64,000 nucleotides of DNA from Geomonas diazotrophica (GCF_018919385.1 NZ_JAHLMF010000003.1:186001-250000); one strand, 5' to 3'. Positions 1-7,855 are shown, numbered from the stretch's first letter. Numbers and translations are program-made. Notes: a model not told the origin generated them from the letters alone.

Positions 1-497
1 ATTGAGCCATCGGCGCGCCGCCGGTAGTTGCCGTGAGGGTCATGGCAGCTGATGCAGGTGAGGCTTGAACTCGGATAATTGCCGCCCGGCGAGAAGCTAT
101 GGGTGCTGTCCGCCTCGTACCCGAAGTCGATCGCAACGATGTTGTGTCCGTGCCGCTCGCCGCGGCTGAACTCCGTTGCGCCGCGCGATGTCGACCACTT
201 GTACGTTTTCTTGAGCCAGCAAAAATCTCCGGCTGGGGGGAGTTGGACACAGATGGAAAAGGAGCCCACGTCGGTTGCGATGAAGTACTTGGAGGGAAGG
301 GCCACGCCGAGGGGGGCCTGATGGCAGATGAGGCAGGTCGACCCCGCATCCGAGCCGCGCAGTTGCGGTGGTGTGGTATGGCATCCTGTGCAGTTGCCGG
401 TACCGCCGTTGTGGAACACTTCATCACTGGCGGTGCTTGCCACAACGTGGGAACAAAAAACCAACAGGACAAACGCGCATGACCTGGGAATTCTCAT
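1..497 (-). CDS. Multiheme c-type cytochrome (partial, 3' end outside window)
   Basis: The gene reads leftward and runs off the window start, leaving about 165 codons. The ATG at 495-497 follows an AGGAGA ribosome site. A hydrophobic Sec-type signal (core AFVLLVF) is followed by three CxxCH heme sites: CTGCH about 40 residues in, CLICH shortly after, and CISCHDPHG near the window edge. A region between hemes with CWLKKTYKW and ERHGHN is unusual and may mark a specific family. It is probably a periplasmic or outer-surface electron-transfer protein. The total heme number and partner cannot be seen because the C-terminus is missing. Confidence 0.88.
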   Translation of the reverse strand, partial: MRIPRSCAFVLLVFCSHVVASTASDEVFHNGGTGNCTGCHTTPPQLRGSDAGSTCLICHQAPLGVALPSKYFIATDVGSFSICVQLPPAGDFCWLKKTYKWSTSRGATEFSRGERHGHNIVAIDFGYEADSTHSFSPGGNYPSSSLTCISCHDPHGNYRRRADGS

Positions 498-628
498 TGC
501 ATCTCCTGATTGCGGTGATTCCGGTGCGAGGACTGTCTCAGAATTCCTGTACCTACGAATCTTGCTACCTGAGGCGAGATATTCACTAACTGGTATGGTT
601 TTGTTCCGCCGCCGTTCCACTGTTTTCG

Positions 629-659
629 ATTATTTTCCCATTACACTTCAACCTGTCAA
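629..659 (-). promoter_or_regulatory. Candidate sigma-70 promoter for the multiheme cytochrome gene
   Basis: On the minus strand a TTGACA box (654-659) is followed after about 17-19 bases by an AT-rich hexamer (AAAATA or AATAAT). This is about 130 bases upstream of the cytochrome start, so the mRNA would have a long leader. The -10 assignment is uncertain. Apart from this and the tRNA terminator I see nothing else in 498-839. Confidence 0.35.
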
Positions 660-792
660 GCACAGTGGTCTTGTCTTTGCGTTGGGGGCGGGTGGCATCT
701 GACTGTTTTCAGATCAAGGGGCTGGAGGGCGCGGGATAGTCAAGCGGGGCGCTTGCTTGCAAGGATATGGCTGAGAGGGTGCCTTTGGGGCG

Positions 793-830
793 CAAAAAAA
801 ACGAAGGGTTACAGTGCAAACTGCAACCCC
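793..830 (-). terminator. Intrinsic terminator after tRNA-Thr
   Basis: On the minus strand, GGGTTgCAGT and ACTGtAACCC form a stem with a 4-base loop, followed by TTCG and a run of eight T. It lies about 10 bases past the tRNA 3' end, as expected for a single-tRNA transcript. Confidence 0.75.
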
Positions 831-839
831 CTGTGTGTA

Positions 840-915
840 TGGAGCCATCTATCGGAATCGAACCGACGACCTATTGATTACGAATCAATTGCTCTACCAA
901 CTGAGCTAAGATGGC
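840..915 (-). tRNA. tRNA-Thr (anticodon CGU)
   Basis: The cloverleaf folds on the minus strand. The acceptor stem pairs GCCATCT with AGATGGC, the D arm has AGCTCAGTTGGTAGAGC, and the anticodon stem ATTGA/TCAAT carries loop TTCGTAA with anticodon CGT, which reads ACG. The T arm has GGTTCGATTCC, and the 3' CCA is encoded at 840-842. This decodes threonine. Confidence 0.95.
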
Positions 916-1081
916 CTGTTTAATGGTGTCTTCCGCCTTTTTGCACGGAGTATGAACTTTTACCGTAAATTCCTTCCCCAGTCAATCCCCTTCTGAACCG
1001 TCGCCAGCCCCGGTTGCCCCATCGAACCGGAAATGTTCGTCTGTCTCCCAGGTCACGATTCGGTAACAGTTGCATTAAAAG

Positions 1082-1110
1082 TTGACATAATTGGTTTTTA
1101 CGATTCAAAT
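1082..1110 (+). promoter_or_regulatory. Candidate promoter of the CusRS-like operon
   Basis: TTGACA (1082-1087) is followed after 17 bases by TCAAAT (1105-1110), about 130 bases before the response-regulator start. A GGTAAC motif just upstream (about 1061) resembles motifs at 3460-3476 and might be part of an operator. The -10 is poor, which fits an activated promoter. Nothing else is recognisable in 916-1237. Confidence 0.35.
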
Positions 1111-1237
1111 TTCTTTGTGGTTTTGTCATATTTTCATCAAGTGTGGAGTAGTGCCATGGACTTCAGGAGAAGAAGGTCCGTGTTCTTGGCAACAAAGAGA
1201 GTTGTGCTTAGGGCACATGCGTAAAAAGGGTCCTGTT

Positions 1238-1915
1238 ATGAATTTCCTGATCGTAGAAGACTATGTGAAGACAGCGGAACAGCTGAAAAAAGGACTTGCC
1301 GAAGTCAGCATCAACGCCGACGTTGCCGCCGACGGGGTGAAGGGGCTCGCCATGGCGAAGGAGAAGGAGTACGAGTTGATCATCCTCGACCTCATGCTCC
1401 CCGGCATCGACGGTTTCGAGGTGGTGAAGCGGCTGCGCCAGGCGGGGAAGAGCACCCCGGTGATCATGCTGACCGCGCGCGACGAGGTGCACGACCGGAT
1501 CTGCGGTTTGCAGTCCGGGGCGGACGACTACCTGGTCAAGCCGTTCTCCTTCGGCGAACTCTGCGCCCGGATCCAGGCGCTGTTGCGCCGCGGCCAGGTG
1601 CTGCAGCAGGACGAGGTGCAGGTGGCGGACCTCACTGTCAACTTCTTCGCGCGCAAGGCGACCCGCTCCGGGAAGCACCTGGAGCTGACCCCCAAGGAGT
1701 TCGCGCTCCTCTCCATGCTGATACGCCGGGCCGGCGAGGTGCAGTCGCGCCTGCGTATCGCCGAGGCGGTCTGGAACCTCGGCTTCGACGCCAACCTGAA
1801 GATCGTGGACGTGAAGCTGGCGGGGCTGCGGGCCAAGGTGGACGGCCCCTTCGACAAGAAGCTGATCCACACCGTGCGCGGGGTCGGTTACGTGCTCGAG
1901 GACCGCGATGTGTGA
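1238..1915 (+). CDS. OmpR-family response regulator (CusR/CopR-like)
   Basis: This is a 225-residue two-domain regulator. The receiver holds the acidic pair E7-D8, phospho-acceptor D51 in LIILDLMLPG and K101 in the LVKPF motif. The C-terminal half is a winged-helix OmpR/PhoB DNA-binding domain (ELTPKEFALL, VRGVGYVLE). The ATG at 1238 was chosen because AAGGG lies 7 bases upstream and receiver sequence starts at once; in-frame codons upstream look non-coding. The gene overlaps the downstream kinase by 8 bases, so the pair is co-translated. By family resemblance it answers heavy-metal or envelope signals; the actual ligand is not shown by sequence. Confidence 0.9.
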   Translation: MNFLIVEDYVKTAEQLKKGLAEVSINADVAADGVKGLAMAKEKEYELIILDLMLPGIDGFEVVKRLRQAGKSTPVIMLTARDEVHDRICGLQSGADDYLVKPFSFGELCARIQALLRRGQVLQQDEVQVADLTVNFFARKATRSGKHLELTPKEFALLSMLIRRAGEVQSRLRIAEAVWNLGFDANLKIVDVKLAGLRAKVDGPFDKKLIHTVRGVGYVLEDRDV

Positions 1916-3362
1916 TGCCCCCCCTTCCCAGGAAGGCAGCGCCGGACGGCAGGTTCGGTCCATGGCGCACAACCTGGCCGTTTTGTACATCGTCTCCATC
2001 CTGGTAGGCTTCGCGTTGTGCGCCTCCCTCCTGTACTTGAAGCTGGTTCAGCACCTCAACGATTCCGCAACAGAACAACTGCAGACAGAGATCACCTCCG
2101 TGCGCGCCCTGGTCGGAACCCCCTCCGGCCTCAACGCCATCAAGCAGGTCATGCAGGCGGAAACGCGGGGGGAGGATGCCGCCAGCACCTGCATCCTGAT
2201 GCGCATCGTGGACGGGGACGGGAGCGTTGTCGTGGACTGCCCCAACATGAGGGGAGTCATACCGGCCACCGCCTTCCCGCCGCCGGGAGACACCAGGTCG
2301 AAAAGATACAAGGCCGACGGCGGCAACTACCTGCTGAGGAGCGCTCGGCTCAGCGATCCCCTGTCCGAGGCCCAGGGATGGCGCCTGCAGATAGCGATGG
2401 ATCTGACCGAGCATGATCACCTGGTCCGAACCTACCGGATCTACCTCGTTCTTTTCGGTTTCGGCGCCTTTCTCTTCGGTATCCCCAGTTCCTACATCGT
2501 GGTGAAACGCGGGCTGAGGCCTCTGAACGAACTCAGCAGCTCGATCAAGACCATAACCGGCAGCCGCCTCAACACCAGGCTCGAGGCGGCGCGCTTCCCG
2601 AGCGAGATGCATCCCGTGGTCGAGTCGGTAAACGCGATGATGGCCCGGCTGGAGAGCTCTTTCCAGAGGCTTTCGCACTATTCGGGGGACCTCGCCCACG
2701 AGCTGCGCACGCCGATCAACAACCTGATGCTGGAGGCGGAGATCGCCCTCTCTCAGGAGAGAAGCCCGCAGCAGTACCAGGAGATCATCTCCTCCAGCCT
2801 AACCGAATACGAGCGGCTGGCGGCGGTGATCGACAAGCTGCTCTTTCTGGCCCGCGCCGACAACGAGAAAAACGACCTGCTGTTCGAGAAACTGGATGCC
2901 GGGGCCGAGGTCGAGGAGGTGGTGGACTACTTCTCCGACGAGGCGAGCGCTGCCGGAATTTCCCTGGTTTCTCGTGTCGACGCCTCCTTTTGGGGGGACC
3001 GAACCCTGTTCCGCCGGGCCCTCAGCAACCTTATCAGCAACGCCCTGGCCTACACGCCTGCCGGAGGGGAGGTGACCATTTCCTCGTCCAACGGGAGTAA
3101 CGGAGGGGTCGAGATTAACGTGGCCGACACCGGCTGCGGCATCTACTCCGAGCACCTCCCTTTTCTTTTCGACCGGTTCTACCGGGTCAAGTCCGGTTCG
3201 CAGCACAGCGGCACCGGCCTCGGGCTCGCCATAGTCAAGGCGATCATGGAGATGCACAACGGCGACGTCTCCGCCTTGAGCCGCCCCGGGCACGGGACCA
3301 CCGTAACTCTGCACTTTCCGCAACATCCATCTTTGAAGGTGACGGCCGAGGAGAGGGGCTGA
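1908..3362 (+). CDS. Heavy-metal-type sensor histidine kinase (CusS-like)
   Basis: This 484-residue inner-membrane kinase has an N-terminal TM helix (LAVLYIVSILVGFALCASLLY), a periplasmic segment of about 150 residues, and a second TM (YLVLFGFGAFLFGI). A HAMP linker follows (VVKRGLRPL), then HisKA with H264 in DLAHELRTP and an ATPase domain with NLISNAL, DTGCGI and GTGLGLAI. It probably phosphorylates the regulator whose gene it overlaps. The start at 1908 has GAGGA upstream; an alternative ATG at 1962 would remove 18 residues. Similarity to CusS-type kinases is recognised from motif layout only, so copper or silver sensing is an inference. Confidence 0.88.
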   Translation: MCDAPPSQEGSAGRQVRSMAHNLAVLYIVSILVGFALCASLLYLKLVQHLNDSATEQLQTEITSVRALVGTPSGLNAIKQVMQAETRGEDAASTCILMRIVDGDGSVVVDCPNMRGVIPATAFPPPGDTRSKRYKADGGNYLLRSARLSDPLSEAQGWRLQIAMDLTEHDHLVRTYRIYLVLFGFGAFLFGIPSSYIVVKRGLRPLNELSSSIKTITGSRLNTRLEAARFPSEMHPVVESVNAMMARLESSFQRLSHYSGDLAHELRTPINNLMLEAEIALSQERSPQQYQEIISSSLTEYERLAAVIDKLLFLARADNEKNDLLFEKLDAGAEVEEVVDYFSDEASAAGISLVSRVDASFWGDRTLFRRALSNLISNALAYTPAGGEVTISSSNGSNGGVEINVADTGCGIYSEHLPFLFDRFYRVKSGSQHSGTGLGLAIVKAIMEMHNGDVSALSRPGHGTTVTLHFPQHPSLKVTAEERG

Positions 3363-3377
3363 CCTACGGACTAATGC

Positions 3378-3411
3378 ACCGGCAGCGGAGCGCCGCAGCC
3401 GGTCTTTTTTT
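3378..3411 (+). terminator. Intrinsic terminator after the CusRS-like operon
   Basis: ACCGGC-AGCGG and CCGC-AGCCGGT form a strong GC stem with a short loop, followed directly by C and eight T. It sits about 15 bases after the kinase stop codon. Confidence 0.85.
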
Positions 3412-3460
3412 GCCAAAAACGTGGGGTGGCGGCAATACTCGGCCAAATACCATAAATTTG

Positions 3461-3476
3461 GTAACGATGCGGTAAC
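3461..3476. promoter_or_regulatory. GTAAC direct repeat, possible response-regulator box
   Basis: Two copies of GTAACGAT start 11 bases apart (GTAAC-N6-GTAAC). One helical turn is the usual spacing of half sites for OmpR-family regulators. Just upstream is an inverted CCAAAT...ATTTGG. The location is odd because it lies between two convergent gene ends. Confidence 0.3.
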
Positions 3477-3555
3477 GATAAGGTTTGTTTTTATTAATTA
3501 CTTGAAAGGCGCGACGCTCTGCGTCCACGGGCGCGGCAATGAAAGAGGCGCCCGA

Positions 3556-4926
3556 CTAGAGCGGCAGGCGGATCTCCACCTCCAGCCCTCCCTCGGCAAG
3601 GTTGTGCGCGGCTATGGCGCCGCCATGCAGGGCGACGGTCTTCTCGGCGATGGCGAGCCCGATCCCGGTGCCGCCGCTTTTACGGTCGCGGGCCTCGGCA
3701 ACCCGGTAGAAGGGGCGGAAGATGTCGTCGAGCTGGCCTTCCGGAACCCCCGGGCCGCAATCCCGCACCCTGATCAGCGCTTCCTCCCGCTCCCTCTCCA
3801 GCGTAATCTCGACCGCAGTTTCTTCCGCCGTGTACTTCACCGCGTTTCTCACCACGTTTTCGAGGGCGCGGCTTAAAAGTTCCCGGTTCGCCATCAGCGT
3901 CACCTGCACAGTGGAGGTGAAACGGACGTGGCGGTTCCCCGCGCAGGCCTCGAAGTCGGCGTCCCGCGCCACCTCCTCCACCAGCCGCACCAGGTCGAGC
4001 TCCCCTTTCTCGATTTCTCCCCCCTCCTCCAGCTTACTCAGGGTGAGCAGTTCGGTGATCAAAAGGTTCAGCCGGTCGCTCTCGTACTCGATCCGGTCCA
4101 GGGCGCCCGCGGCGGAATGGGGTGTCTCCTTCCGGGCGATCCCGAGCGCGACGTTCAGCCGCGCCAGCGGGGAGCGCAGCTCGTGCGAAGCGTCCCGCAC
4201 CAGCTGCTTGTGGGCCAGCACCAGTTTCTCGATGCGCCCCGCCATCAGGTTGAAATCCCGCCCCAGGTCGTTCAACTCGTACCCCGTCTCCCTCGGACTC
4301 ACCTGGACCCGGCTCCCAAGATCGCCGGCCGCAAGCCCCTGTGCCGCGGCACGCAGGCGGCGTACGGGGGCGGTGAGGCGCCAGGAAAGGCCGTAGCAGG
4401 CGGCAGCGCTGATCACCAGGGTGATCAACAACTGCAGCCAGAAATGCGGCGGGAGACGGAAGGGAGGGGCTCCCGGAAGGGGGGGGGCGTGGTGCGGTTC
4501 GGCTGCGGCGAGGTACTCCCTGCCGGACGGCCCCTGCACGCGGACCAGTACCGCGCGGAGCTCTCCGGGGGGCGTGCCGGCGCCGGCGAGCTGGCTGCGG
4601 ACGGCGGCGACAAGCAGGGGAGGGACGCCTGGAGAGATGGGCGTGCCGTCGGCGGCAAACAGGTAAGGTCGCGCCCCCCGCTCGCTTTGCTGGCGGGCAT
4701 CGACGGCGGCCGTGCTCCCTACCTTTTCGCTCAGGGCAGCAGCGGTGCTCCCGTAGATTGCGAGCGCCTGTCCCAGGACCTCCTGCTGCTGCAGCTCCAT
4801 GTGCCGCCGGTGCTCGTCGCGCAGGGGGGAGAGCCGCAGGTTGAAGGCGATCAGGAAGAACACCGCACCGGAGAGGATGGTGGAGAGCCAGAACCACATG
4901 AAAAGCTTGATGAAGATGGTGCGCAT
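3556..4926 (-). CDS. cpxA: Envelope-stress sensor histidine kinase (CpxA-like)
   Basis: This 456-residue membrane kinase has TM1 near the N-terminus (LFMWFWLSTILSGAVFFLIAF), a periplasmic domain to about residue 165, TM2 (LLITLVISAAACYGLSW), HAMP, HisKA and an ATPase domain. The catalytic H248 lies in RDASHELRSPLARLNVAL, a version of the HisKA motif typical of CpxA; GTGIGLAIAEK marks the ATP lid. It lies about 100 bases downstream of the CpxR-like gene, read in the same direction. In the Cpx system the kinase senses misfolded envelope proteins. That role is inferred here and is supported by the neighbouring Spy/CpxP-like gene. Confidence 0.85.
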   Translation of the reverse strand: MRTIFIKLFMWFWLSTILSGAVFFLIAFNLRLSPLRDEHRRHMELQQQEVLGQALAIYGSTAAALSEKVGSTAAVDARQQSERGARPYLFAADGTPISPGVPPLLVAAVRSQLAGAGTPPGELRAVLVRVQGPSGREYLAAAEPHHAPPLPGAPPFRLPPHFWLQLLITLVISAAACYGLSWRLTAPVRRLRAAAQGLAAGDLGSRVQVSPRETGYELNDLGRDFNLMAGRIEKLVLAHKQLVRDASHELRSPLARLNVALGIARKETPHSAAGALDRIEYESDRLNLLITELLTLSKLEEGGEIEKGELDLVRLVEEVARDADFEACAGNRHVRFTSTVQVTLMANRELLSRALENVVRNAVKYTAEETAVEITLEREREEALIRVRDCGPGVPEGQLDDIFRPFYRVAEARDRKSGGTGIGLAIAEKTVALHGGAIAAHNLAEGGLEVEIRLPL

Positions 4927-5028
4927 GAAAACCTTGAGGCAATTGACAACGCTTGAATTGACAATTGGCGATGAAAGGCCGCCCGGTTCCGGGAGGCCGG
5001 TGACGACGGGATCCGTCCTGTTAATGGG

Positions 5029-5742
5029 TCAGCGGGCGCGGTTGGCGGAGGAGAAGGCGTAGATGTAGCCCACGCCGCGCACGGACTTGATGCGCTCTTC
5101 GCCTCCTGCCGCGGGCCCCAGTTTCTTCCTGAGGCTGCTGACATGGACATCGATGCTCCGGTCGAAGCTGCTGAACTCCCGACCAAGGGCCTGCCTGGTC
5201 AGCTCGTCCCGGCTCATCACGTTGCCTGCCTGGCGCACCAGCGCCTCCAGCACCGAGAACTCCAGGGAGGTGAGCTCCACGGGGGACCCGGCGCAACTCA
5301 CGGTTCTCGCGCCGAGGTCGAGGCTCACGTCGCCCACCTGTAAAAGGTCGGGCCTCGGTTCGGTTCCGGCGGGGAACGTGTCGTTGCGACGCTGGATGGC
5401 ACGTAGCCGCGCCACCAACTCCCGAGGGTTGAAGGGCTTGGGGAGGTAGTCGTCCGCTCCCATCTCCAGCCCCACGATGCGGTCGATCTCGTCGCCGCGC
5501 GCGGTCAGCATCAGCACCGGGACCTGCGAACTCTGCCGGATACGGCGCAGCACGTCGAATCCGTTCAAGGTCGGCAGCATCACGTCCAACACCACGAAGG
5601 CGTACTCCCGGCAGAGCGCCTTGTCCGCACCCTCGGCACCGTCATGGACCGCATCGACCGAGTAACCCTCGCTGGCCAGATAGCTTGCCAACAGTTCGCA
5701 CAGCCCCGTGTCATCATCTATGATAAGTATTCTCTTCGTCAT
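5029..5742 (-). CDS. cpxR: OmpR-family response regulator (CpxR-like)
   Basis: This 237-residue regulator has a receiver with acidic D9-D11, phosphorylation site D53 (FVVLDVMLP) and K102 (PKPF), plus a C-terminal winged helix (LTSLEFSVLEALVRQ, VRGVGYIY). It is the first gene of the pair with the CpxA-like kinase and lies divergent from a Spy/CpxP-like gene, the normal Cpx target. A CpxR-type GTTAA-N5-GTAAA site lies next to its probable promoter, suggesting it activates its own transcription. The assignment to Cpx rather than another OmpR subgroup rests on this context. Confidence 0.85.
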   Translation of the reverse strand: MTKRILIIDDDTGLCELLASYLASEGYSVDAVHDGAEGADKALCREYAFVVLDVMLPTLNGFDVLRRIRQSSQVPVLMLTARGDEIDRIVGLEMGADDYLPKPFNPRELVARLRAIQRRNDTFPAGTEPRPDLLQVGDVSLDLGARTVSCAGSPVELTSLEFSVLEALVRQAGNVMSRDELTRQALGREFSSFDRSIDVHVSSLRKKLGPAAGGEERIKSVRGVGYIYAFSSANRAR

Positions 5743-5772
5743 CTTCTCGATCTGACTCCAGTTTTGAGCGCA

Positions 5773-5816
5773 AGTATAACGGAAAACGCCGCGCGTATGC
5801 TGTTAAGAAATGTAAA
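5773..5816 (-). promoter_or_regulatory. cpxRA promoter with CpxR-type box
   Basis: On the minus strand TATACT (5773-5778) is a good -10 with no good -35. Where the -35 should end, a direct repeat begins, read on the plus strand as GTTAA (5802-5806), five bases, GTAAA (5812-5816). The known CpxR consensus is GTAAA-N5-GTAAA. Its centre lies about 43 bases before the predicted start of transcription, a typical activator position. It might also serve the divergent Spy-like gene about 260 bases away. Confidence 0.5.
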
Positions 5817-5941
5817 GATACGCCTCCTTTCGAAAAACCTCTTCTGACAAATCCGCACATCTCTTGACCCAACTTAACGCCGAGCTGGCGTAGCATTCAG
5901 AGGCAATGGACGATCAACGGTTCCTGTTTGCCGGAGATCCC

Positions 5942-5960
5942 CTCTCCCGGTGGGCGAGGG
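5942..5960. repeat. Intergenic repeat family F copy
   Basis: CTCTCCCGGTGGGCGAGGG occurs here and again exactly at 56305-56323, within a longer stretch of CT/GA-rich inverted sequence. It lies in the leader of the Spy-like gene. The rest of 5743-6075 holds the promoter and box already listed. Confidence 0.6.
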
Positions 5961-6075
5961 GAGGATTGCCTCTCCGCGACGTTCCGTCAGAGGGGCAGGG
6001 GCGAGGTGCTATGTGCGGCGGGCGACGGGGCGCTGCCACTGGCGGTCCGTCATTCAATAAGAAAGGAGAAAGGTG

Positions 6076-6606
6076 ATGAGAAAAAACATGATTGGCCTCG
6101 CGGCTGCGGCCACGCTCTTCGGTGCGGCTTTCGCCTGCCAGGCGATGCCGTACGGAACGGACGCGCCGCTACCGCAGGAGCGAGGGGCTTCCGACCGTCA
6201 CGATCTGTTGCCGTTGCCGGAGCACCTGGCTCGGACGCTGGATTTGAGCGACGTCCAGCAGAAGCGGATCCGCTCCATCCTGGACGAGCAGCGGGGTAAG
6301 GGGTGGGCGCAGATGGACAAGGAGTTTCAGCTGCGCGAGCAGTTGCACAGTTTGGAGGTCGATGCGGAGTTCAACGAACAGGCTGTGCGGGGAGTCGCCA
6401 CAGCCCTGGGCACCCTGGAGGCGGAACGTCTGGTGGCGCGTGCGAAAACCCAGGCCCGGATCAACGCGGTGCTGACGCCGCAACAGCGCGCCCTGGCCGA
6501 GAAGCTGCACCCAAGAAAGGGAGAGCTTCCCCCGCCTCCTCCTTGCGGCTGCGGGCCGGAACAAAGGGGCGATCACGGCCCCGCAACCTTCCAGGACGGG
6601 AGGTGA
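6076..6606 (+). CDS. Spy/CpxP family periplasmic stress protein
   Basis: This 176-residue protein has a signal peptide (MIGLAAAATLFGAAFACQA) and a helical core with two repeats of the family motif, LDLSDVQQKRI (about residue 57) and LTPQQRALAEKL (about residue 138). The family's usual mark is LTxxQ. Spy and CpxP are ATP-independent chaperones or adaptors that bind unfolded proteins in the periplasm. The ATG at 6076 has AAGGAG 7 bases upstream; a GTG three bases earlier is less likely. The C-terminus is proline-rich with CGCG, an unusual tail. Divergence from the CpxRA-like pair supports membership of that regulon. Confidence 0.82.
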   Translation: MRKNMIGLAAAATLFGAAFACQAMPYGTDAPLPQERGASDRHDLLPLPEHLARTLDLSDVQQKRIRSILDEQRGKGWAQMDKEFQLREQLHSLEVDAEFNEQAVRGVATALGTLEAERLVARAKTQARINAVLTPQQRALAEKLHPRKGELPPPPPCGCGPEQRGDHGPATFQDGR

Positions 6607-6611
6607 CCGGC

Positions 6612-7001
6612 ATGAAGCTCTCAGTGGGGATTCAGCAAGACGGGCGCGGTGACGGGCAGGGACGGCTGGATGGCAGGGTCCACTACGACGCCCACAAGAC
6701 GACGCTGAACCTCTTGGGTATGACCCTCACCGAGGTGACGCTGGACGAGGAGCGGAGCAAAAAGCTGGGCTCTAAGCAGGGGGTGGTAGTGCTGCTGGCC
6801 GACCGCGATCGTGATGCCTATCTGGCAGGCGTGAGGAACGGGGACCTTGTCGCCGAAGTCAACAGCACCAGGATCACCAGGTTGCAGGACGTTAGAAGGG
6901 TGCTGAGCGAGCAAGACCCGCACGAGCCTATCTTCATGTTCCTGTGGGACGGCACGGGGTGGCGCTTCGTCAACCTCTCTTTCATCACTTCGCTGCCGTA
7001 G
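6612..7001 (+). CDS. Single PDZ-domain protein
   Basis: The protein has 129 residues. ATG at 6612 is preceded by GGGAGGT with good spacing, five bases after the Spy-like stop, so the two are likely cotranscribed. The stretch from LGMTLTEVTL to FVNLSF matches the second PDZ domain of DegP/HtrA proteases: GVVVLL, then an AGVRNGDLVAEVN core and a QDVRRVL helix. No protease domain and no signal peptide are present (the N-terminus is polar). It may be a free peptide-binding adaptor for envelope stress. Its cellular location is unclear without a signal sequence. Confidence 0.7.
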   Translation: MKLSVGIQQDGRGDGQGRLDGRVHYDAHKTTLNLLGMTLTEVTLDEERSKKLGSKQGVVVLLADRDRDAYLAGVRNGDLVAEVNSTRITRLQDVRRVLSEQDPHEPIFMFLWDGTGWRFVNLSFITSLP

Positions 7002-7187
7002 GGGGATGCGCACTTCCACATTTGTTCCTCATTCTGGCAGTACCATCGGCGCGCTTTCTCCACCCGCACCGACACCAGCGGGCAACTAGTTGCAGGGACG
7101 TCTCTTACCTCCTCTTCGGGGCGTCCCTTTCGGCGAGCGGCAGGTCCGGTAACCTGCCGCCCTCCACTTTTGAACAAAGGGGAAACC

Positions 7188-7619
7188 ATGGAAACTGGAA
7201 CGCGATCGATCCTTTTTGTCGACGACGATCAGAAGTATCGCCGGTTGCTGACCAGCATCGTGGCCGATTCGGGCTTCGAGATCTGCCAGGCCGGCAGTGC
7301 CGAGGAGGCCCTGGTCATCCTGGGCGGCAAAAGATTCGACTTGATGGTTACCGACTTGCTGATGCCGGGGCTGGACGGTCTGGAACTCGCCGCCTTGGCG
7401 AAGCGGCTGGACCCGGGATTGGAGATAGTCCTCGCCACCGGCGCGGTTTCGCCGGAGGTGCTGGGGGAGGCATCCAGCATCGGGATTAGGACGGTGCTCG
7501 CCAAGCCGTGCCGGGTCGAGGACATCCTGGCGGTGGTGCGGGGGGAGACTCTGCCTCCCTCGACGGCCGCAGGGGGGATTGAGTCCCGGGTGACCATGCG
7601 GATGGCGCTTGGGCGTTGA
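7188..7619 (+). CDS. Stand-alone receiver-domain response regulator
   Basis: This 143-residue protein holds only a CheY-like receiver: acidic DDD at 12-14, phosphorylation site D56 in VTDLLMPGLDG, a threonine near residue 84 (LATGA) and a lysine in VLAKPCR. After the receiver is a tail of about 25 residues with no output domain. ATG 7188 has AAAGGGG upstream; an upstream TTG at 7170 is less likely. With no kinase next to it, it could take phosphate from the flanking CpxA-like or other kinases. Function is unknown beyond signalling. Confidence 0.8.
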   Translation: METGTRSILFVDDDQKYRRLLTSIVADSGFEICQAGSAEEALVILGGKRFDLMVTDLLMPGLDGLELAALAKRLDPGLEIVLATGAVSPEVLGEASSIGIRTVLAKPCRVEDILAVVRGETLPPSTAAGGIESRVTMRMALGR

Positions 7620-7659
7620 CCGCCGGCTAAATCATTTGCGCATGGCCGCCGGCCGTGTG

Positions 7660-7774
7660 GCAAAGAAGCGGAGCCGCAAAGGCGCAAAGAGAAAGCAGGA
7701 ACGTTTTTACACCGTAATGCTTTTGCAGTTCCCGTTATTGATCTTTACCTTTGCGTCTTTGCGCCTTTGCATTA
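7660..7774. repeat. Intergenic repeat family A (CGCAAAG-rich inverted repeat)
   Basis: The left arm (GCCGCAAAGGCGCAAAG) and right arm (CTTTGCGTCTTTGCGCC) are inverted copies separated by about 55 bases. Related elements lie at 10839-10945, 44284-44364 and 45119-45200. No open reading frame is convincing here. Confidence 0.75.
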
Positions 7775-7817
7775 AAAAATTGGTCTTGATGTTTTTGCCG
7801 TACTGTTTTTCAAAAAG

Positions 7818-7855
7818 AAAAGCCGCTGTCCCTTCGGGGGGGCAGCGGCTTTTTC
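7818..7855. terminator. Bidirectional intrinsic terminator
   Basis: AAAAGCCGCTG and CAGCGGCTTTTT form a stem around a 14-base loop, with A-run and T-run on both sides. It can end the rightward receiver transcript and the leftward thiamin operon. Confidence 0.85.

Noticed and set aside
498-839. Cyclic-di-GMP riboswitch upstream of the cytochrome gene
   Set aside because: These are common before Geobacter cytochrome genes, but the conserved GEMM motifs were not found in this leader or elsewhere in the window.
1638-2699. Minus-strand frame opposite the CusRS-like genes
   Set aside because: Shadow of the real response regulator and kinase genes, which have complete motifs on the plus strand.
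3421-3876. Plus-strand frame overlapping the cpxA 3' end
   Set aside because: Starts in the intergenic part, then runs as antisense of cpxA; no ribosome site and no domain.
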